The position numbers were made by a program, and so were the translations under genes. The notes beneath the pieces are model-generated. The model was not told the DNA's origin, searched no databases, and saw only the letters and a program-made list of their open reading frames with translations. Positions 56,552 through 64,000 of a stretch of 64,000 nt of DNA are shown piece after piece. Position 1 is the first letter of the stretch. Every line of letters starts with the position of its first letter. Source of the DNA: Pseudomonadota bacterium (GTDB taxonomy: Bacteria > Desulfobacterota > Desulfobacteria > Desulfobacterales > RPRI01); the NCBI GenBank assembly GCA_018817425.1, contig JAHITX010000123.1, forward strand, positions 1 to 64,000. The letters are read 5' to 3'.

Positions 56552-57796
56552 TCAGATCACCTTCCACCAAGGCACAGCCATTACGCGTCGTGTAAGCGGG
56601 AAAGTTTGATCACCGCCATACAAAAGTAACGCTCCATCCACAAGATCGGGGTATTCATCAAGAAAAGATTCCAAACCTTTGGCGTCGGCGGTTGTAACAC
56701 GGGCGGAGGCATTGATCTCTATGGGCAGCAGCTTGTCCGGTGTTTCGATAACAAAATCCACCTCAATCCCAGTGGCCGTTCGCCAGTAGAGCACTTCGGG
56801 ACGAATTGCCTGCAGATCACGCCATGCTAAAAGGTCCGTAAGTACCATATTTTCCAGGTGAGCCCCCCTCGGTTCAATTTCCCCGGCCAGGAAAAGAGCA
56901 AGTCCGGTATCACTCCAGTAGAGCTTGGGCGATTTGATGAGCCGACGGGTTCGATTAACGCCATAGGCGGAAAGGCGCACAGCCTGATAGCTTGCTTCCA
57001 TGAGGTTGAGAAAGCGGTGAACCTGGGGTTGGGCGATACCTACATCACGCCCCAGTTCGGTCTGATTGACAAGATTACCAATACGCAGACAGGCCGCCCG
57101 CATGAGGCGGCGAAAATCAGCAAGGTTTTCCACTGCACGCAGGGCTTGCAGATCACGTTCCAGGTAAGTCTGCACATAACCGGAAAACCAGAGCGCACGA
57201 TCCTCTCTGTTGGTGAGGCGGTGAGCCGGAACAGGCAATCCGCCCAGAATGGCTGCGTCTTTCCACCCTTCAGGATAGCTTGGCTGAGCATCCAGCATCT
57301 CGCGCCAGCCGGAATAGGGTGTTGTCAGCAGCTCACTCCATATCCCGGCGCAACCCAGCCCCAATCGTTCGCGCCTGGTGAAGGGCCAAAGGGTTACATA
57401 CACCGCCCGCCCAGCCAGTGTTTCTCCGATTCTTTCCAGCATTAGCAGGTTGGCCGACCCGGTGAGAATGAAACGGCCAGGAGTGTGTGCCGGATCGGTA
57501 TCAACGGCACGTTTAACTGCTATCAGTAGCTCACGGGCGCGCTACACTTCGTCAAGCACCAGACTGTGGGCCCTTGCCACTACAGCTTCGGGTTCCGTCT
57601 CAGCCTGAGTGCGCAGGTCAAAGTCGTCCAGTGTGAGGTAAGGTCGTCCTTGCAACAGTGGCAATGCATGCAACAACGTTGTTTTGCCGGTCTGTCGGGC
57701 GCCAAGCAGAACCACCACCGGGGCAATACGTGCCGCCCGCTCGATTGCGGAAGCTGCTGCACGTGGTAAAATTGAATCAGGTATTATGGTTCCCAT
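56552..57796 (-). pseudogene. AAA ATPase/DUF4143 gene with internal amber stop
   Basis: A single gene split by one nonsense codon. The N-terminal 84 residues carry Walker A (LLGARQTGKTTLLHALPLL) and Walker B (AHSLVLDEV), then TAG at 57542-57544. The same frame continues immediately with RARELLIAVKRAVD, FILTGSANLLMLERIGETLA, the DUF4143 region (YWRTATGIEVDFVIETPDK) and PWWKVI at the end. The family consensus has Gln after DEV, so a CAG-to-TAG change is the simplest explanation. Such ATPases are common accessory-genome proteins, often thought to be linked to toxin-antitoxin or defence functions. The gene is markedly richer in G+C than its flanks, consistent with recent transfer. Confidence 0.88.
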
Positions 57797-57882
57797 GCAT
57801 GTATGATAATCATACTTTTAAAGAATATGCAACTTGTTCATATTTTACGATTCACTATTAAAAGAAATATTAATAAATTTTA

Positions 57883-57908
57883 AAATAGTGTTGCATGCAA
57901 CACTATTT
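57883..57908. promoter_or_regulatory. 26-bp perfect palindrome, candidate activator site
   Basis: The half-site AAATAGTGTTGCA is followed directly by its exact complement TGCAACACTATTT. It lies about 180-200 bp upstream of a sigma-54 promoter, the usual position of an enhancer for a sigma-54 activator. It could alternatively be an operator for the divergent ATPase gene. The rest of the 380-bp intergenic region is AT-rich without a gene. Confidence 0.6.
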
Positions 57909-58002
57909 ATGTTGCATCTTTTTGCAATATTATTTTATTTTATAATTATATATAATATTTATATGGTATTCTTTAATAATTAATGTTGCATATTATGTTG
58001 CT
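57909..58002. promoter_or_regulatory. Cluster of TGTTGCA half-sites
   Basis: Further copies of the palindrome's core occur as TATGTTGCATCTTTTTGCAATA (an inverted pair with a six-base gap), AATGTTGCATA near 57982 and TATGTTGCTT near 57994. Together with the perfect palindrome they make a cluster of four related sites between the ATPase pseudogene and the sigma-54 promoter, suggesting cooperative binding of one regulator. Confidence 0.45.
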
Positions 58003-58084
58003 TTAACTTGACACCCCTTTTCCGGTTTTCCTTTCATAAACAATATCCCATTGAAATTAATAGATATCTTACTACCACCCTTTT

Positions 58085-58101
58085 TTGGCACAACCTGTGC
58101 T
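58085..58101 (+). promoter_or_regulatory. Sigma-54 promoter of receiver/HdrD-like/HdrA operon
   Basis: TTGGCACAACCTGTGCTG has a perfect -24 box (TTGGCAC) and a -12 GC exactly ten bases after GG. It lies about 75 bases upstream of the first start codon. The palindromic TGTTGCA sites upstream are candidate enhancers. No cognate activator gene is adjacent within the window. Confidence 0.72.
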
Positions 58102-58176
58102 GTTTATTTCCATATTAAATACGTAGAACATGATTTTTTATAAACGGAGCATTTCAGTTCGCCGAGGAAAACATTT

Positions 58177-58602
58177 ATGGAACATGGAAATAAAATCAAA
58201 AAAATATTAGTTGTAGCTGATGAATTGGATATACTGATTTTTCTTTCAAATCTTTTGCGGGCTGAAGGCTTTGAAGTAGTTGAAGCCAATAATGGTGAAC
58301 AGGGTTTAGCAAAAGCACGAAAGAATTTGCCTGCTCTTATAATACTTGATGTTATGATGCCTGAAGAATCCGGGATTCAGACTTATCAGGCATTAAAGTA
58401 TGACAAACGGCTCCAGCGCATCCCGGTTATAATGCTTTCGGCAATAAACAAAGAAACTTTTTCCCATTACCAAAAATTTGAAAGTATAAAGGCAAGGCAA
58501 GGCATTCCGGAACCGGAAGCTTTTCTGGAAAAGCCGCCGGAAGCAGAAGAACTTATAAATACCGTGCTCAAATTAATGCCAACGGATAGATGTCATGATT
58601 AA
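58177..58602 (+). CDS. Single-domain response regulator of Hdr operon
   Basis: A 141-residue receiver-like protein. The phospho-acceptor region LIILDVMMPEESG and the C-terminal LEKPPEAEEL are present. The acidic pocket is altered: the usual DD pair at the end of strand 1 is replaced (VVADELDILIF), leaving one Asp-like position, so metal binding and phosphorylation may be weakened. It overlaps the HdrD-like gene by eight bases and is the first gene behind the sigma-54 promoter, suggesting it tunes or is read out by the redox complex rather than DNA. Confidence 0.82.
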   Translation: MEHGNKIKKILVVADELDILIFLSNLLRAEGFEVVEANNGEQGLAKARKNLPALIILDVMMPEESGIQTYQALKYDKRLQRIPVIMLSAINKETFSHYQKFESIKARQGIPEPEAFLEKPPEAEELINTVLKLMPTDRCHD

Positions 58603-60898
58603 TAATTCTGTCGATCCAAAACTTTACAATGAAGTTGCAAAATTCGGAGCAATGGATATGGAAATCTGCATGCAGTGCGGAGCATGCAGTGCATCATGCC
58701 CTTTATCTGAAGGAAATAATCCCTTTCCCCGAAAAATATACCGGTATCTCCAGCTTGGTTTAAAAGATAAGCTGCTGAAATCATCCGTACCCTGGCTTTG
58801 TTATTACTGCGGTGAATGCAACAAGGAATGCCCCAGAGGAGCAGAACCTGCAGAAACCATGATGGCTGTCCGGCGCTGGTTGACTACTCAATACGACTGG
58901 ACCGGACTTGCCAAAAAGCTTTACCTGTCTACAGCCTGGGAAATCGGCGCATTAGCCTCAGTGGCACTTTTTATTGTATTACTTTTTGTTTTTTTTCACG
59001 GCCCCATAATTACCGATCATGTTTCGGTAAATACATTTGCACCGGTTATCTGGATTGAAATCGGTGATCTTTTGATGGCAACAATACTTTCCACTTTTCT
59101 TCTTTCCAATGCATTCAGGATGTTTCGATATATAATGGGGGACACAAATGCACCCTTTATTCTTTATATTAAGGAAGCAAAAACATTTATTTTAAACTTT
59201 GCCACACAAAAACGCTGGAGTAAGTGCTCAGATGATAAAAGCCGATGGGTGAAACACTTCATCCTTGTAACCGGCTATCTTACCATGATGACGCTTATCA
59301 TTATTTGTATACGATGGTTTCAGGTAGATGACAGCAGCTGGCATTTTACAAGTATTTTCGGCTACTATGCCACAGCTGTTCTTCTTTTTATAACAGTGGA
59401 AATGTTTTTAAGCCGTATGAAAAAGCAGGAAACAATACACCGTTATTCAGAGCTTTCCGACTGGCTTTTTCTGATACTTCTTTTTCTTACAACTTTAACC
59501 GGAATAATGATGCATATAGTACGTCTTGCCGGATGGCCCATGGGAACATACGTAATATATGTTATACATTTAGCAATTGCAGTACCTATGCTTGTGATTG
59601 AAGTTCCTTTCGGAAAGTGGTCCCACATGTTCTACAGACCGTTGGCTCTGTTTTTATCTGCTGTAAAAGATAAGGCATCAAAGGCATCCGATATAGATAT
59701 TGAAGAATTAATTGAAAAAGCCGGCGAAACATTTATGGTATGCCAGCAATGCGGAACATGTACCAGCGTATGTCCCGTTAATTTAGTTTCAGATTACAGC
59801 CCCCGCCGTATTTTGCGCAAACTTGCATTTAATAACGGAACACAGGAGTCGGTCGAAAATGCCGCATGGGATTGTCTTACATGCAACACATGCGGCATAA
59901 ACTGCCCGCGGGGGATAGACATAATAGAAGTCATACGTGCTGTAAGAACCCTCAATATATCTTCCGGCAAAATTCATGAATCACTTAAAGCGCCTCTTGA
60001 CAGCTTGAAAATAAACGGCAACCCATGGAACGAAGATCCTAAGAAGCGAATTGACTGGACAGACGATTTAAGTATCGCATCCTTTACACCCGATAATAAA
60101 TACTGCCTTTTCACATGTTGCACAACGGCTTATACTGCCGAAAACCAAAAAGCCGGACGTGCTTTATCGCAACTTATGGATCATGCCGGAGTTAATTTCG
60201 GCACACTCGGCAATAAAGAAAATTGCTGTAGTGATATCGCCCATAAGGCAGGTGCAGATGATACATTTAGTAAGCTTATCACAAGAAACACCGAAATGTT
60301 TTTGTATGAAAACGTAAAAACAATACTTGCAACATCACCTCATTGTTTAAACTCCTTTAAAAACAATTACCCTGGTTTAAAGGGCCAAGTAAACTGTGAG
60401 CATTATACCGAACTTCTCGAAAGACTGATTTTAAAGGGCCGTTTAACACCTTTTGGAAAAATCGAATCAACGGTTACTTATCATGACCCCTGCTATCTGG
60501 GTCGATACAATAATATTTACGAAGCGCCGCGGCGTATACTGCAAAGCATTCCGGGTCTTAAGCTCGTTGAAATGGGAAATAACAGAGAAGGCAGCATTTG
60601 CTGCGGCGGATTTGGCACAGACGCCTGGAATAATTACTACAATAGTGGCCGGAAAAGCAATCAGCTTGGTATGTTGCGAATAGAAGAAGCGCTTGATACA
60701 GGCGCTGAAATGATTGTAACCGCATGCCCGTTTTGTGTTCTTACGCTAAATGACGCTGTAGAAAAACTAGGTGTAAAACACCGGATAACCGTTACTGATC
60801 CGGCACAATTGCTGCTGCAATCAGTTAATACAGTATACGAAGTTGATATTACAAATAACATCAAGCCGAGTTATAATAAAGAGGTAGTTTATGCCTGA
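58595..60898 (+). CDS. Membrane HdrC-cytochrome b-HdrC-HdrB fusion
   Basis: A 767-residue fusion. An N-terminal HdrC-like domain (CMQCGACSASCP near 25-36 and CYYCGECNKECPRG) is followed by about six membrane helices between roughly 110 and 345 (e.g. GALASVALFIVLLFVFFHG, DWLFLILLFLTTLTGIMMHI), resembling the QmoC/NarI cytochrome b domain. A second HdrC-like domain follows (CQQCGTCTSVCP, CLTCNTCGINCPRG). The C-terminal HdrB-like part has CCG-type motifs (FTCCTTAYTAENQ, DPCYLGRYNNIYEAPRRI, CCGGFGTDAWN, TACPFCVLTL). It is a one-chain HdrBC anchored in the membrane, suited to exchange electrons between menaquinone and the HdrA-like protein encoded next (eight-base overlap). Confidence 0.88.
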   Translation: MINNSVDPKLYNEVAKFGAMDMEICMQCGACSASCPLSEGNNPFPRKIYRYLQLGLKDKLLKSSVPWLCYYCGECNKECPRGAEPAETMMAVRRWLTTQYDWTGLAKKLYLSTAWEIGALASVALFIVLLFVFFHGPIITDHVSVNTFAPVIWIEIGDLLMATILSTFLLSNAFRMFRYIMGDTNAPFILYIKEAKTFILNFATQKRWSKCSDDKSRWVKHFILVTGYLTMMTLIIICIRWFQVDDSSWHFTSIFGYYATAVLLFITVEMFLSRMKKQETIHRYSELSDWLFLILLFLTTLTGIMMHIVRLAGWPMGTYVIYVIHLAIAVPMLVIEVPFGKWSHMFYRPLALFLSAVKDKASKASDIDIEELIEKAGETFMVCQQCGTCTSVCPVNLVSDYSPRRILRKLAFNNGTQESVENAAWDCLTCNTCGINCPRGIDIIEVIRAVRTLNISSGKIHESLKAPLDSLKINGNPWNEDPKKRIDWTDDLSIASFTPDNKYCLFTCCTTAYTAENQKAGRALSQLMDHAGVNFGTLGNKENCCSDIAHKAGADDTFSKLITRNTEMFLYENVKTILATSPHCLNSFKNNYPGLKGQVNCEHYTELLERLILKGRLTPFGKIESTVTYHDPCYLGRYNNIYEAPRRILQSIPGLKLVEMGNNREGSICCGGFGTDAWNNYYNSGRKSNQLGMLRIEEALDTGAEMIVTACPFCVLTLNDAVEKLGVKHRITVTDPAQLLLQSVNTVYEVDITNNIKPSYNKEVVYA

Positions 60899-63800
60899 TA
60901 GAATCGGATTTTATATCTGCCATTGCGGCATTAATATAGCCTATAGGGTTCGCGTGAAAGAAGTTGCCGAATATGCGGCTACCTTACCAAATGTTGTGGT
61001 TTCACGTGATTACCTGTTTATGTGTTCAGATCCCGGACAGGAACTTATAGAAAAGGACATTCGCGAACATAATTTAACCCGTGTGATAGTGTCATCATGC
61101 TCACCCAGGATGCATGAAAAAACGTTTCGCGCCGCATGTCAAAGGGGCGGCCTTAATCCATACAAAGCATTTCATATGGTATGTGTTCGCGAGCATGTTT
61201 CATGGGTAACCGAAAACGAAGATGAAGCCACCGAAAAAGCAAAAACCCTTGCAAGAGCCGGCATTATGAGAGTTGTAAATCAGCATATACTTACTCCTGC
61301 TACGTTTCCGGTGTGTACAAACACCCTTGTGGTAGGCGGTGGCATTGCAGGCATGCAGGCATCTCTTGATATATCCAAAGCAGGATATAAAGTATATCTT
61401 GTAGAAAGACAGCCTACAGTAGGCGGGCATATGCTGCAATATGACAAGACATTTCCTACCCTTGACTGTGCGGCCTGTATCGGCACGCCGAAGATGGTTT
61501 CAGTAGGCCAGGAGCCGAACATCAAATTACTCACTTATAGCGAGGTTGAAGATGTTAGCGGTTTTGTAGGTAATTTCAAGGTAAAGGTCAGAAAAAAATC
61601 CCGTTTTATTGAAAAAAACTGCACCGGCTGCGGTGAGTGCGAAAAAGTATGCCCGGTTGAATTTACAAATGATTGGGATGTAAATACTAAAATCAGAAAG
61701 GCTATATACCGCCCGTTTCCCCAGGCAGTTCCTATTACTTATTGTATCGATAAATATGACAGAGCCCCTTGTGTCCAGACCTGTCCGGCAGGCACAAATG
61801 TGCAGGGATATGTAGCATTAATTAAATCAGGGAAGTACAAAGAAGCCCTGAATCTGATTATGGAACGACTGCCTTTGCCGGCAACACTGGGACGTGTTTG
61901 CCCTGCCCCGTGTGAAAAAGCCTGCCGCAGAGGCGAAGTAGATAGCGCTGTTGCTATACGTGACCTGAAGAGATTTGCGACAGATCAAACGGATATTTCC
62001 ATGCTGCCCACACCTGATATCAAAGATCTTGACGACAAAGTGGCGGTTATAGGATCAGGTCCTGCAGGTCTATCGGCAGCATATTACCTGCGCTTAAAAG
62101 GTTACCAAATTACTATCTTTGAAGCCCTGCCGGTCTTAGGAGGCATGCTTCGTGTAGGTATACCGGATTACCGGCTTCCGCCTGATATACTTGATAAGGA
62201 AATCAAAAACATCCTGCGGCTTGGTATAGAAGTTCAAACGGAGAAAAAATTAGGAATTGATTTTAGCCTTGATGATTTAAAAAACCAGGGCTTTAAAGCG
62301 ATTTTTCTCGGAATCGGCGCTCATAACAGTCTTAAACTCGGCATTCCCGGTGAAGAAGGTTTAGAGGGTGTTATCGATGCTGTCAAGTTTTTAAGAAATG
62401 TAAATCTGGGTATTATAAAAAAACCCGGTGACAAGGTCGTAATTATCGGTGGCGGCAATGTGGCTATTGATGCTGCAAGATCTGCATTGCGAATAGGTTG
62501 CAAACAGGTAAATATTATTTATCGCCGCAGCCGCGAGCAGATGCCGGCTTATCATGAAGAAATCAGGGATGCGCTGGAAGAAGGAATTAAAATCCATTAT
62601 CTTACAGCGCCAATTTCTATTCATGGAAATAACGGGCAAGTTGATGCTGTTGAGTGTATCAAAAACGAACTTGGTGCGTCTGATGCAACCGGCCGTAGCC
62701 GGCCCGTGCCCGTTTCAGGATCGGAGTTTGTCATTAAGTGTGATGCGGTAATTCCCGCAATAGGACAAAAAACGGAAGTAAAATGGCTTGTCGAAGATAA
62801 ACTTGTGCAAGTTTCAAAACGAAATACCATACATGTAAATCCGCATACCATGCAGACAAATATTTCTTACATATTCGGAGGAGGCGATGCAGTCAGCGGG
62901 CCTGCAACTGTTGTTGAAGCTGTATCCGCAGCCCGGAAAGCAGTTGATGCTATCCACTGTTATATTTGCGGAGATGATCTTGATATATTGAGCGCAAACT
63001 TAGCTTCAAAGGGTACACCGGGTCAAAACTGGGCTGAAATACCCCAATTTATCCAAAAAAATGACAGGGTAAACTTGCAGCATCGGGAGGTCAGGGAACG
63101 CATTACTTCTTTCAAAGAAGTCAGCTTAAGATTAGCGGAAACAGAAGCAATAAATGAAGCTTCGCGTTGCATAAATTGCGGCGGATGCTGTGAATGCAAG
63201 CTTTGCGTATCTTCATGCGAAGCAAAAGCAATTAATCATTTAATGAAAGATGAGATAGAAGAAATCGATGTCGGATCAATAATTGTCGCAACCGGTTTCG
63301 ATCCTTTAAACCCAAGTCCCATGCCTCAGTACGGTTACGGTAAGTATCCAAATGTATTTACCAACCTGGAGTTTGAACGTCTTTCAAATGCTACGGGACC
63401 AACAGGCGGAAAAATCCTTAAACGAAACTCTTATGACCGTTTGAAGTTTACGGAACCTCCCAAAAGTGTCGCAATTTTACATTGCATAGGAAGTCGCGAC
63501 ATCAATTTTCACGAATACTGTTCACGTACCTGCTGTATGTATGCGCTTAAATATGCGCATCTTATCAAGGATAAATGCGGGCATGATACCGAAGTATATA
63601 ATTTCTATATTGATATGCGCTGCTTCGGCAAAGGGTATGAAGAATTTTACAAACGCGTTCAAAGTGAAGGTGTACGCATGGTTCGCGGCAAAGCTTCACG
63701 GATTGAAGAAAAAAACGGTCTCCTCACAGTAACAGCCGAAGACACACTTTCAGACAGAATATTAAAAGTTCCTGTTGAAATGGTTATCCTGTGTACTGCT

Positions 63801-64000
63801 ATGGAACCGCGTCCCGATACAAACGAGGTATCGCGAACATTTGGAATAAGTGTTGGAGGTGACGGCTTTTTTCTTGAAGAACATCCGAAACTCGAACCGG
63901 TTTCTACTGCTACAAGTGGTATTTTTCTGGCGGGAACATGCCAGGGCCCAAAGGATATTCCGGATACCGTTGCACAGGCAAAAGGAGCTGCCGCCGAAGC
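60891..64000 (+). CDS. HdrA with inserted GltD/NfnB NAD(P)H module (partial)
   Basis: At least 1036 residues; the frame is open to the right edge, so the C-terminus is missing. The start has AGAGGT upstream and overlaps the HdrD-like stop. The order is an HdrA N-terminal domain (GFYICHCGINIAYRVRVKEV), an FAD box near 144 (TLVVGGGIAGMQASLDISKA) and Fe-S CTGCGECEKVCP. A GltD/NfnB-type insertion then spans about 285-740: CVQTCPAGTNVQGYVALIKS, CPAPCEKACRRGEV, VAVIGSGPAGLSAAYYLRLK and the nucleotide site VVIIGGGNVAIDAA. After the insertion the HdrA sequence resumes (CINCGGCCECKLCVSSC, CSRTCCMYALKYAH). The insertion should give direct NAD(P)H coupling to the HdrA flavin. Confidence 0.88.
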   Translation, partial: MPDRIGFYICHCGINIAYRVRVKEVAEYAATLPNVVVSRDYLFMCSDPGQELIEKDIREHNLTRVIVSSCSPRMHEKTFRAACQRGGLNPYKAFHMVCVREHVSWVTENEDEATEKAKTLARAGIMRVVNQHILTPATFPVCTNTLVVGGGIAGMQASLDISKAGYKVYLVERQPTVGGHMLQYDKTFPTLDCAACIGTPKMVSVGQEPNIKLLTYSEVEDVSGFVGNFKVKVRKKSRFIEKNCTGCGECEKVCPVEFTNDWDVNTKIRKAIYRPFPQAVPITYCIDKYDRAPCVQTCPAGTNVQGYVALIKSGKYKEALNLIMERLPLPATLGRVCPAPCEKACRRGEVDSAVAIRDLKRFATDQTDISMLPTPDIKDLDDKVAVIGSGPAGLSAAYYLRLKGYQITIFEALPVLGGMLRVGIPDYRLPPDILDKEIKNILRLGIEVQTEKKLGIDFSLDDLKNQGFKAIFLGIGAHNSLKLGIPGEEGLEGVIDAVKFLRNVNLGIIKKPGDKVVIIGGGNVAIDAARSALRIGCKQVNIIYRRSREQMPAYHEEIRDALEEGIKIHYLTAPISIHGNNGQVDAVECIKNELGASDATGRSRPVPVSGSEFVIKCDAVIPAIGQKTEVKWLVEDKLVQVSKRNTIHVNPHTMQTNISYIFGGGDAVSGPATVVEAVSAARKAVDAIHCYICGDDLDILSANLASKGTPGQNWAEIPQFIQKNDRVNLQHREVRERITSFKEVSLRLAETEAINEASRCINCGGCCECKLCVSSCEAKAINHLMKDEIEEIDVGSIIVATGFDPLNPSPMPQYGYGKYPNVFTNLEFERLSNATGPTGGKILKRNSYDRLKFTEPPKSVAILHCIGSRDINFHEYCSRTCCMYALKYAHLIKDKCGHDTEVYNFYIDMRCFGKGYEEFYKRVQSEGVRMVRGKASRIEEKNGLLTVTAEDTLSDRILKVPVEMVILCTAMEPRPDTNEVSRTFGISVGGDGFFLEEHPKLEPVSTATSGIFLAGTCQGPKDIPDTVAQAKGAAAE

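Noticed and set aside
58008-58037. Housekeeping promoter TTGACA before the receiver/Hdr operon
   Set aside because: No acceptable -10 box lies at 16-18 bases, while a near-consensus sigma-54 promoter lies 75 bases further on.
60891-61800. Separate HdrA gene followed by a GltD gene
   Set aside because: The reading frame is continuous through both parts and HdrA sequence resumes after the GltD-like module, so it is one inserted fusion.

Overview
The window looks like a chromosomal segment of an anaerobic, sulfate-reducer-type deltaproteobacterium (Desulfobacterota, Desulfobacteraceae-like). This is inferred from gene content alone: a 16-heme Hmc-type transmembrane redox complex, several HdrA-type flavin/iron-sulfur proteins, MvhD, a MetV/MetF methylene-tetrahydrofolate reductase operon of the Wood-Ljungdahl type, an FrhB-family protein, and very many two-component and sigma-54 regulators. 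No rRNA, tRNA or CRISPR array was recognised.

Region 1 (1-23.1 kb, minus strand) is an array of signalling genes: multidomain PAS histidine kinases, single-receiver regulators, a dual-receiver protein with an unrecognised cysteine-rich repeat domain, and two sigma-54 activators. Its first 10 kb is a mosaic. Three copies of a small four-helix-bundle (S23/IVP-like) gene, one intact, one frameshifted and one truncated, lie between kinase genes. Each is bracketed by short-word repeats that in several cases supply the stop codon of the neighbouring gene.

Region 2 (23.2-34.2 kb, plus strand) starts at a good sigma-54 promoter divergent from a sigma-54 activator. It encodes a TusA-like protein lacking the catalytic Cys, a MetF-like protein, a double-length HdrA, MvhD, MetV and MetF, tightly overlapped. 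A signalling operon follows: receiver, two ACT-like proteins and two kinases.

Region 3 (34.3-45 kb) is a redox operon: HmcA with 16 CxxCH motifs, HmcB, HmcC, a 48-residue HmcD-like protein, a cytochrome b/iron-sulfur fusion, an HdrB-like protein, a second double-length HdrA and an FrhB-like protein. The layout suggests electron exchange between periplasmic cytochromes and a cytoplasmic Hdr-type flavoenzyme.

Region 4 (45-49.6 kb) has a lone receiver, a DUF364-like protein, a second copy of a 146-bp dispersed repeat also found at the left edge, and a kinase/sigma-54 activator pair. Region 5 (49.6-57.8 kb) is a decaying defence island. It holds an SNF2 helicase N-terminus fused in frame to the C-terminus of a type III Mod methylase, a RhuM-family gene, a frameshifted type III Res, an 8-codon remnant of a lost gene, and an ATPase pseudogene with an amber stop plus a duplicated fragment of its 3' end.

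Region 6 (57.8 kb to the end) has a 26-bp perfect palindrome and related TGTTGCA sites upstream of a strong sigma-54 promoter. This drives a receiver, a membrane HdrC-cytochrome b-HdrC-HdrB fusion, and a large HdrA with a GltD/NfnB-type NAD(P)H module inserted in it, which runs off the right edge. The recurring theme is Hdr-type redox operons under sigma-54 and phosphorelay control.
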